11,405 nt of DNA. Origin: JBDHUV01 sp039809365 (GTDB taxonomy: Bacteria; Patescibacteriota; Microgenomatia; Levybacterales; GWA1-39-11). The stretch spans positions 1-11,405 of the forward strand of contig JBDHUV010000020.1 of the NCBI GenBank assembly GCA_039809365.1. The letters run 5' to 3'. Of this stretch, positions 5,617 to 11,405 are shown piece by piece. The stretch's first letter is position 1. Every line of letters starts with the position of its first letter. The translations under genes were made by a program, and so were the position numbers. The notes under the pieces are model-generated. The model ran no database searches. It was not told where the DNA came from and saw only the letters and a program-made list of their open reading frames with translations.

Positions 5617-6063
5617 TCAAGAGTGTGTGGTAAGAGAGGTTAAATCATTGATAATCTCAGTTGCATGAGTTTGAGGGTCTACATCTTTATATATTTTTTC
5701 AATAACTGTCTCAGGACTAATAAGAAAAGTTACTCGTTTTGGAAACGTACTCCCATCTGCTCCGTACGCTTCAATAATTTCTTTTTTTGTATCAATAAGC
5801 AAAGGAAATGGTAATGAGTGCTCTTCTGCAAACTTTTGGTGAGATTGTTTATCATCTGCGCTTACGCCTAAAAGAACTGCGTGTTTTTGAATCTCAGAGA
5901 AATTATCTCTGAAACTACACGCTTCTGTGGTACATCCAGATGTTCCGTCTTTTGGATAGAAATATAATACAACCCACTGTCCTTCATAATCTTCAAGGCT
6001 GTGAAGTTCATCTTCCTGGTCATATGCTTCAAATGATGGGGCTATATCCCCTGGTTTTAACAT
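5617..6063 (-). CDS. bcp: Bcp-type peroxiredoxin (thiol peroxidase)
   Basis: This enzyme reduces hydrogen peroxide and organic hydroperoxides with thioredoxin-type electron donors in the cytoplasm. The 148-aa product from ATG 6063 starts MLKPGDIAPSFEAYDQ, the usual beginning of the family. YFYPKDGTSGCTTEACSFRD (34-53) holds the peroxidatic Cys44 in the PxxxTxxC motif and a second Cys49 five residues on, the Bcp/PrxQ arrangement with an intramolecular disulfide. GVSADD, PLLID and FPKRVTFLI are also typical. A TTG at 6072 would add only three residues. A GAAAGGGAG stretch ends 11 nt before the ATG and is a plausible ribosome-binding site. The gene follows the aminotransferase by 53 nt and ends with TGA. 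With MsrA it suggests exposure to oxidants. Confidence 0.93.
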   Translation of the reverse strand: MLKPGDIAPSFEAYDQEDELHSLEDYEGQWVVLYFYPKDGTSGCTTEACSFRDNFSEIQKHAVLLGVSADDKQSHQKFAEEHSLPFPLLIDTKKEIIEAYGADGSTFPKRVTFLISPETVIEKIYKDVDPQTHATEIINDLTSLTTHS

Positions 6064-6074
6064 ACGTATCAATA

Positions 6075-6083
6075 CTCCCTTTC
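6075..6083 (-). promoter_or_regulatory. Possible Shine-Dalgarno sequence of the peroxiredoxin gene
   Basis: GAAAGGGAG on the minus strand ends 11 nt before ATG 6063. The spacing is long, and only 2 nt remain to the alternative TTG 6072. It is the only minus-strand gene here with a purine-rich site of this kind. Confidence 0.4.
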
Positions 6084-6116
6084 TTATCTGTAGTGTATAT
6101 TGTTAGAATAGAAATA

Positions 6117-7199
6117 TCAAGCAACCAACTCTTCTATACATCTTATAAGTCCTTTTATATCTTCTATCCTGTGTGCAGGAAAATTTGCGATACGAATATC
6201 TTGGTCTTTTCTTTCACCGTATCCACACCCTATTCTGTATCCTTTTTTTTCTAACATCTTCGTAAGTTTTGTACTTCCACCTTTTACTTGTGCAACAATC
6301 GTAGTTTTAGACTGATGAGCGGTATCTTGAATAAGTGGAGTAAAAATATCTGAGCTTTCAAAAAAATCATATAACATTTTTGCTTTTATCTCGGTTTCTT
6401 TCCTTATCACATCAATACCTTTTCCTAAAAAATCTTGTAACACATTTGCGAGTAAATATATTCCAAATACATTTGGAGTATCAGGAGTCTGAAATTTACT
6501 TGTAGATTTTTCTAAACTTAGAAAACTATGATAGCTTCCAATTGAAACTCCTTTCTCTTGTAGTCGTTTTGCTTTTTTCATTGCACGAGGACTTACAATT
6601 AAAATTCCAAGCCCAGCAGGCATACCAAATCCTTTCTGAACAGAGAAAAAGACACAATCCACTTTGTCATACATAATATCCATATATGGCATGGATGATA
6701 CTGCATCTAGTGCAATCAGCGCATGAGGGTTTTTTGCTTGTATCTCATATATTTCCTTTGCAGGAATCTGCATTCCTGTACTTGTATCATTATGAGTGAG
6801 CGCAATAAGTTCTGCATCTGAAGGAATAGTAATATCTTTTGCTTTAAAAAGAGTAAGGGGATCGTATACATGAGCCTGAGCTGACTTACCCAGTTCTTGT
6901 GATGTTTTATAAAATCTATCTCCAAATGTACCAGTTACTATATGGAAAGATTTGCCCTCTACTGTATTCTGGATTACTCTTTCCATTGCTTCAGTTCCTG
7001 ATGAAAGAAGAAAAATAGAGTAATCCGAAGGTATAGAAAGAAGTTCCTTTAACCGTGTATCAATAGACTGATATAACTCTTCAAACTGTTTACTTCTGTG
7101 ATTTAAAGAGAAGATATCTTTTTTGAGAGCACGAAACGTATGATCCTTTATAGTAGGATAAATCTGAGATGGACCAACAGTAAAATATATATTTTTCAT
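6117..7199 (-). CDS. Class V PLP aminotransferase, presumptive phosphoserine aminotransferase
   Basis: By context this enzyme converts 3-phosphohydroxypyruvate plus glutamate into phosphoserine, the middle step of serine synthesis. The 360-aa protein is a class V aminotransferase: FTVGPSQIYP at the start, SSGTEAM (66-72) for phosphate binding, DAVSSMPY (165-172) whose Asp165 should hold the PLP ring, and SVQKGFGMPAGLG (186-198) with Lys189 as the Schiff-base lysine. TPDTPN (238-243) is also typical. It resembles the alanine-glyoxylate aminotransferase branch more than classical SerC, which carries an AQKNxGPAG-type lysine motif. The phosphoserine role therefore rests on its place 14 nt after the SerB-SerA fusion, and alanine-, serine- or glyoxylate-specific activity is the alternative. 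Family assignment is secure. Confidence 0.9.
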   Translation of the reverse strand: MKNIYFTVGPSQIYPTIKDHTFRALKKDIFSLNHRSKQFEELYQSIDTRLKELLSIPSDYSIFLLSSGTEAMERVIQNTVEGKSFHIVTGTFGDRFYKTSQELGKSAQAHVYDPLTLFKAKDITIPSDAELIALTHNDTSTGMQIPAKEIYEIQAKNPHALIALDAVSSMPYMDIMYDKVDCVFFSVQKGFGMPAGLGILIVSPRAMKKAKRLQEKGVSIGSYHSFLSLEKSTSKFQTPDTPNVFGIYLLANVLQDFLGKGIDVIRKETEIKAKMLYDFFESSDIFTPLIQDTAHQSKTTIVAQVKGGSTKLTKMLEKKGYRIGCGYGERKDQDIRIANFPAHRIEDIKGLIRCIEELVA

Positions 7200-7213
7200 G
7201 TTTAAATAGACAA

Positions 7214-9103
7214 TTAGTATAGCACTCTCAATCGAATTGTTCCTTTTACTGCTTTGAGCTCATCAATAATGTTTTCCTTATACTGTTTGTTTACATCGGT
7301 TACAACATAACCAATTGTTTCAGACGTTTTTAGATACTGACCCACAACATTGATAGAGTGTTTTGCAAATATATTATTGATCTGAGCAAGAACACCAGGA
7401 GTATTCTCGTGTACATGCAATAGTCTATGTGCATTATGCAGTACTGGTAATGAGATAGGTGGAAAATTTACTCCGAACATACTATTTCCTGTATTTATAT
7501 AACTAATAATTTTTTCTGAAACAAACTCACCAATATTATACTGTGCTTCTTCTGTACTCCCCCCTATATGAGGAGTAAGAATTACATTCGGAGTATTAAT
7601 TAACTCACTGGTAAATGGGTCATCTTTTCCAACTGGCTCAGTAGGGAATACATCAACTGCAGCACCACCTACCTGTCCTAATTTCAATGCGTCTTTCAAA
7701 GCAATAATATCTACCACAAACCCTCTGGATAAATTAAGAAAGATCACCCCTTTTTTCATTTTTTTAAACTCTTTTCCACTAATAAGATTTTTATTAGATT
7801 TTCTTCCATCTACATGTACAGAAATAATATCTGATTTTGCAAACAACTCTTTCATTGTTTTTACTTGTACAGCATTTCCAAGTGCGAGCTTTGTTTCAAC
7901 ATCATAAAAAATTACTTTCATACCCAAATTTTCTGCGACAACTGAAAGTTGTGACCCAATGTTTCCATATCCTATTATTCCCAACACTTTCCCTCTAATT
8001 TCATGACTTCCTTTCGCCGATTTATCCCAAATTCCTTTGTGAAGACTATTGTTTTTTTCTACAATGCCTCTCATGAGCATGATCATCTCACCTATCGCCA
8101 TCTCAACAACACTTCGCGTATTACTATACGGAGCATTAAACACGGCAACTCCTTTTTTTGCTGCTGTTTCAAGATCAACTTGATTCGTCCCAATACAAAA
8201 TGCACCAAGAGCAATCAACTTTGGAGCATGTTGTAACACAACAGATGTTACTTCTGTTTTTGATCTTATTCCAAGAACAGATACATCGTTAAGCTCTTTT
8301 ATAAGCTCTTTTTCTGAAAGAGCTTTTGAAACAGTTTTGACTGAATACCCTTCTTTTTTAAATGCATTTACTGCTGTTTCATGAATATTTTCAAGCAGTA
8401 ATACTTTCATTTTGCTTTTTGGATATGAAAGGGCTCTTTCTGCATGAGCTTCAAATAATATCTCATCAAATGATCCAACTTCACGATCTGCAAGATTTGC
8501 AACACTGTCACGCCGTACATTCTCAGTAAAACAATAAAAAAAGTTTGCCGCATTATATTTCCTTATCTCATAATCTGTATATCCGTCTCCAACGACAAAT
8601 ACCTCCCCTTTTAATTTCAATGAATTTACTACTTTTACCTTTCCTTTTTTCTGTGATAAGGGATTTTTTGGATCAAACCCCAATACATTTCCTTTTTTGT
8701 CAAAAATGAAAGTATTTGCAAGCACATTTTTTGCCGGAATACCAAATTGAGTAACAATTGGAACAATATACTCCGTAAACCCTCCTGAAATTATATAGAT
8801 ACGATCACCATTTTTCTTAAAAAAAGATTTATTGCGAAGAATTGAGGGAGTAATACTCTTTTTTAACACTGAGACAAGTTTTTCTATCTGAGTTTTATCT
8901 GCAGCAAATAGGGCCAGCCTTTTTTCCAAAGATTGAGTGAAAGAGATTTTGCCTTCCATGCCCAACTGAGTTATCCCTTTAATCTGTTGTGAAATCTGTT
9001 CTTTTTGCGGGTTGTCTTCAAGCACTATATCTGCAAGGGTATCAAGTGCTTCAATCGTAACAAACGTTGAATCAAAATCAATAATAAAGAATTTATTATC
9101 CAT
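7214..9103 (-). CDS. serA: Phosphoserine phosphatase / 3-phosphoglycerate dehydrogenase fusion (SerB-SerA)
   Basis: One 629-aa polypeptide carries the first and last steps of serine synthesis. Residues 1-about 220 are a HAD phosphatase: DFDST (Asp9 nucleophile, Asp11), SGG (106-108), a lysine-rich motif III near 152-158 and GDGYTD (172-177). Residues 232-629 are an E. coli-type SerA: NAD-binding GYGNIG (378-383), then Arg460, Glu489 and His512 of the 2-hydroxyacid dehydrogenase triad (NLSRG, PTEP, PHIGG). A C-terminal ACT domain (about 560-629) follows. It keeps HEN (His565, Asn567) and Asn585, spaced like His344, Asn346 and Asn364 of E. coli SerA that bind serine, so feedback inhibition is predicted. 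An internal ATG at 8410 could start a free SerA. There is no frameshift between domains. An extended -10 (TGCTACAAT) precedes the gene. Confidence 0.95.
   Translation of the reverse strand: MDNKFFIIDFDSTFVTIEALDTLADIVLEDNPQKEQISQQIKGITQLGMEGKISFTQSLEKRLALFAADKTQIEKLVSVLKKSITPSILRNKSFFKKNGDRIYIISGGFTEYIVPIVTQFGIPAKNVLANTFIFDKKGNVLGFDPKNPLSQKKGKVKVVNSLKLKGEVFVVGDGYTDYEIRKYNAANFFYCFTENVRRDSVANLADREVGSFDEILFEAHAERALSYPKSKMKVLLLENIHETAVNAFKKEGYSVKTVSKALSEKELIKELNDVSVLGIRSKTEVTSVVLQHAPKLIALGAFCIGTNQVDLETAAKKGVAVFNAPYSNTRSVVEMAIGEMIMLMRGIVEKNNSLHKGIWDKSAKGSHEIRGKVLGIIGYGNIGSQLSVVAENLGMKVIFYDVETKLALGNAVQVKTMKELFAKSDIISVHVDGRKSNKNLISGKEFKKMKKGVIFLNLSRGFVVDIIALKDALKLGQVGGAAVDVFPTEPVGKDDPFTSELINTPNVILTPHIGGSTEEAQYNIGEFVSEKIISYINTGNSMFGVNFPPISLPVLHNAHRLLHVHENTPGVLAQINNIFAKHSINVVGQYLKTSETIGYVVTDVNKQYKENIIDELKAVKGTIRLRVLY
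7216..7221 (-). promoter_or_regulatory. Possible internal -10 (TATACT) for the aminotransferase
   Basis: TATACT on the minus strand covers the last codons and the stop codon's first base of the SerB-SerA gene, 16 nt before the aminotransferase ATG. It may be chance coding sequence; co-transcription with the fusion gene is simpler. Confidence 0.2.
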
Positions 9104-9118
9104 TTTAGTAATTTATGC

Positions 9119-9127
9119 ATTGTAGCA
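9119..9127 (-). promoter_or_regulatory. Extended -10 promoter of the serine operon (TGCTACAAT)
   Basis: On the minus strand TGC plus TACAAT ends 15 nt before the ATG at 9103, giving a leader of about 8 nt. The same decamer ATGCTACAAT stands before the 67-aa gene. No T-box, riboswitch or operator is apparent in the 102-nt divergent gap. Confidence 0.5.
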
Positions 9128-9185
9128 TATGAACCTGATGGATTTAAACATTGAAACCAAGCATGCCCCTACTTGCTCATTTTGA

Positions 9186-9191
9186 TATAAT
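9186..9191 (+). promoter_or_regulatory. -10 box (TATAAT) of the ATPase gene
   Basis: Perfect TATAAT ending 14 nt before ATG 9206, predicting a leader of about 7 nt. No Shine-Dalgarno sequence and no clear -35 at the usual spacing were found. Confidence 0.5.
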
Positions 9192-9205
9192 TACAACACC
9201 TGTCT

Positions 9206-11405
9206 ATGGAAGATAAAATTGTCTTACAAATAAAAACTCCACGTACCTCAGAAGAGACTCCAGAGAACATGGTCCAAATGCTTTCTTCATTTACAGGACT
9301 CATGAATAAAGTATTCCTTTTTTATAAAAAAGGAATACCTCTTAGCCTTGAGATTGCATATATCCATCAACAAATTCATTTCTATATTGTAATTCCGAAA
9401 GGATACCAACCCTTTGTTGAAAGCCAAATTCTCTCCCAATACCCACGCACATTGATCACAAAAGTTGATGACTATATTTCTCCACTTTTTACCGTAACTG
9501 CTGAAGATGCACCAGGATCTCAAATTAGATTTGGAAGGCTTATACAAAAAGGTCCATACTATCTCCCAATAAAAACTTTTAGAGATACAAATGATGTAAA
9601 CCCACTATCTTCTTTACTTGGTATGCTTGCAAAATTACCAAAAGAAGATAGTGTTTTAATTCAGTATCTCCTTATCCCAACAAATAGCAAATGGCAGTCT
9701 GCTGCTCTTGCAGCAGTCCAACCAAAAACAACATCAGATGGTACTACAGTACATAGTCCACACGCAAGTATTGTTCCCACAAAAACAGCAGAACACGGAT
9801 TTAGAGTAGGCATACGATTACTTGTAAAAAGTCCAAATCCGTCACTATATAGTCAACTTGCAACAAGTTTTTCTGTATATAACAACGCAAATGGAAACTC
9901 ACTAGGAACACAAAGAACTTATCCTTGGCAACAAGATAAACTTTTTCAATCTATTATAAAAAGATCTGGAGAGTATGTTCCAAAATACCAGATTCTTAAC
10001 TTATCTGAAGTAGCATCACTATTTCATTTTCCAAATAATACATTAGCAAATATTCCAAATATTGCGTGGACTAAAACAATTCTTTCAGATCCTCCTGAAA
10101 ATCTTCCTGTAGCTCAGATACTTACTGATGATGAGAAAAAAGAAGTTAATTTTTTTGCAAAAACAGAGTTTCGGAATTCTTTAGCAGTATTTGGAATAAA
10201 GAAAAAAGATCGCAGACGCCATATGTACATTATTGGAAAAACAGGATCAGGTAAATCTACCTTAATTGCCAATATGGTAATAAATGATATGCGCAACGGT
10301 GAAGGATGTGCAGTTATTGATCCTCATGGAGATCTTACAGAGGTTATTTTAGACTATGTTCCTTCTCACCGCATCAATGATGTAGTTTACCTTAACCCTG
10401 GAGACATGGGAGGAACATTCTCAATCAATCCTTTAGAAGCAGGAAATCAACACAAAGACTTGGTCTCTTCAGGTATCGTTGCCATTTTCCATAAAATCTA
10501 TGGAGACTCATGGGGACCTCGTCTTGAGTACATTTTAAGAAATGTCATTCTCTCTTTACTTGAAGTACCAGACGCAACACTCCTTATGGTTCCGCGCATT
10601 TTAACTGATCCTCGATTCAGAGCAAAAATTGTAGAAAGGATAGAAGATCCAATTGTTAAAGCTTTCTGGACAGATGAGTTTGAAAGGATGCCTGAAAGAA
10701 ACAAAGCAGATGCAATTGGCCCTATTTTAAACAAAGTAGGACAGTTCTTATCTTCCAATACGATCCGTGGAATAGTTGGTCAACCAAAATCCACAGTCAA
10801 CTTAAGGGAGGCTATGGATAGTAGAAAAATAATATTGTTTAACCTTTCCCAAGGAAAACTTGGAGAAGACAATGCTGCACTCCTTGGTGCGATGACTATT
10901 ACAAAAATGCAACTTGCAGCTATGAGCCGAGTAGATATAGCTGAAGAAGATAGAAAAGATTTCTATCTGTATGTAGATGAGTTTCAAAACTTTGCTACAA
11001 CTTCATTTATTAAAATATTATCAGAGGCAAGAAAATATAGACTCGATCTTATCTTGGCAAATCAATACACTGCCCAGATCCCAGAAGAATTAATGGCTGC
11101 AATATTTGGAAATGTTGGAACCCTCATGACTTTCATTGTAGGAGCACAAGACGCAGAGTATCTTGCAAAAGAGTATGGGGAAAGATTTACACAGGAAGAT
11201 CTTCTTGCATTAGGTAATTATCAAGCACTTCTCAAACTTTATATAGATGGAGTCACCACCTCTCCATTCATGACATACACTCTTCCGCTCCCAAGAAGTG
11301 CAAACAATAATAGACAAAAAGTAATTAGAGTCTCAAGTGAACGCTATAGTTCTAAACCAACAGAAACTCCTGACCTTACTGAGGAGAATGCACCAGATAT
11401 TTCTA
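9206..11405 (+). CDS. TraD/VirD4/HerA-like P-loop ATPase (3' end outside the window)
   Basis: The frame from ATG 9206 stays open for 733 codons to the window edge, so the C-terminus is missing. Residues 1-about 330 form an N-terminal region without a motif I can name; it includes a segment (about 126-160) of the form DTNDVNPLSSLLGMLAKLPK leading to an IQ pair. The ATPase core follows: Walker A GKTGSGKST (344-352), IDPHGDL with Asp372, NPGD and FSINPLE, then Walker B YLYVDEF with Asp591 and Glu592, and LANQYTAQ as a likely sensor. This order is that of coupling ATPases of conjugation and type IV secretion and of HerA-like DNA pumps. I associate this architecture with CPR genomes. No membrane helix is visible in the part seen, unlike classical VirD4. 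No relaxase or other transfer gene is in view. Confidence 0.85.
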   Translation, partial: MEDKIVLQIKTPRTSEETPENMVQMLSSFTGLMNKVFLFYKKGIPLSLEIAYIHQQIHFYIVIPKGYQPFVESQILSQYPRTLITKVDDYISPLFTVTAEDAPGSQIRFGRLIQKGPYYLPIKTFRDTNDVNPLSSLLGMLAKLPKEDSVLIQYLLIPTNSKWQSAALAAVQPKTTSDGTTVHSPHASIVPTKTAEHGFRVGIRLLVKSPNPSLYSQLATSFSVYNNANGNSLGTQRTYPWQQDKLFQSIIKRSGEYVPKYQILNLSEVASLFHFPNNTLANIPNIAWTKTILSDPPENLPVAQILTDDEKKEVNFFAKTEFRNSLAVFGIKKKDRRRHMYIIGKTGSGKSTLIANMVINDMRNGEGCAVIDPHGDLTEVILDYVPSHRINDVVYLNPGDMGGTFSINPLEAGNQHKDLVSSGIVAIFHKIYGDSWGPRLEYILRNVILSLLEVPDATLLMVPRILTDPRFRAKIVERIEDPIVKAFWTDEFERMPERNKADAIGPILNKVGQFLSSNTIRGIVGQPKSTVNLREAMDSRKIILFNLSQGKLGEDNAALLGAMTITKMQLAAMSRVDIAEEDRKDFYLYVDEFQNFATTSFIKILSEARKYRLDLILANQYTAQIPEELMAAIFGNVGTLMTFIVGAQDAEYLAKEYGERFTQEDLLALGNYQALLKLYIDGVTTSPFMTYTLPLPRSANNNRQKVIRVSSERYSSKPTETPDLTEENAPDIS
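9311..9338. repeat. Perfect 28-nt palindrome inside the ATPase gene
   Basis: Half-site GTATTCCTTTTTT, a central AT, and AAAAAAGGAATAC form an uninterrupted inverted repeat without any mismatch. It covers codons 36-44 (VFLFYKKGI), about 100 nt downstream of the start codon. In RNA it can fold into a stem of about 12 pairs with a tetraloop, most pairs being A-U. The protein reading is unremarkable, so the symmetry is a property of the DNA or RNA, or chance in an AT-rich gene. Confidence 0.6.

Noticed and set aside
8003..8236. Open frame of 77 aa on the plus strand
   Set aside because: It lies opposite the NAD-binding part of the SerA domain and has no start signal; a coding shadow.
8380..8440. 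Assembly or frameshift error joining separate serB and serA genes
   Set aside because: The frame runs through without a stop or shift, the linker is plausible, and an ATG at 8410 lies in the same frame, so a genuine fusion is the simplest reading. An internal start remains possible.
9287..9547. Minus-strand open frame of 86 aa
   Set aside because: It lies opposite the start of the ATPase gene, which is open over 2.2 kb with Walker motifs. The minus frame is Lys/Phe/Asn-rich noise.

Overview
The window is AT-rich and densely packed, and it encodes compact proteins. TGA is a genuine stop in at least three genes (ends at 2907, 5617 and 6117), so the standard bacterial code applies rather than the UGA-glycine code. 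Small orphan proteins, very short intergenic gaps, a VirD4/TraD-like ATPase of a type I associate with Candidate Phyla Radiation (Patescibacteria) genomes, and housekeeping families such as slipin, DUF1003 and DUF2130 together suggest a CPR bacterium, perhaps Microgenomates-like. This placement is inferred from gene content and style; no rRNA or ribosomal protein is present to confirm it.

Layout. At the left edge lies the N-terminus of a minus-strand membrane protein, divergent from msrA (110-661, +). A minus-strand orphan of 214 aa follows (733-1377), then a self-contained plus-strand unit with a 67-aa protein, a strong ribosome-binding site, a leader hairpin and a strong terminator (about 1435-1775). 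From 1820 to 9103 all genes are on the minus strand. In transcription order they are a SerB-SerA fusion (9103-7214), a class V aminotransferase (7199-6117), a Bcp-type peroxiredoxin (6063-5617), a proline-rich membrane protein (5582-4809), a DUF2130 coiled-coil/nuclease-fold protein (4735-3584), a DUF1003 membrane protein (3542-2907), a 75-aa single-pass protein (2856-2629) and a slipin (2572-1820). From 9206 to the right edge runs a plus-strand ATPase of the TraD/VirD4/HerA type, cut off by the window end.

Functionally, the clearest unit is the serine pathway. Two adjacent genes carry all three steps from 3-phosphoglycerate to serine: dehydrogenase and phosphatase fused in one 629-aa polypeptide, and a presumptive phosphoserine aminotransferase 14 nt downstream. 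The ACT domain keeps the residues that bind serine in E. coli SerA, so product feedback is likely. MsrA and the peroxiredoxin form a small oxidative-damage defence set. The rest is a group of membrane or envelope-associated proteins of unknown role.

A recurring signal is promoter placement. In front of at least four genes a -10-like hexamer ends exactly 6 nt before the ATG, and in front of a fifth it ends 9 nt before. No Shine-Dalgarno sequence is seen at these genes. This predicts leaderless mRNAs, in contrast to the 67-aa gene, which has a 69-nt leader and a strong GGGAGGAG. No tRNA, rRNA, CRISPR array or insertion sequence was seen, and no gene-free stretch exceeds about 140 bases.
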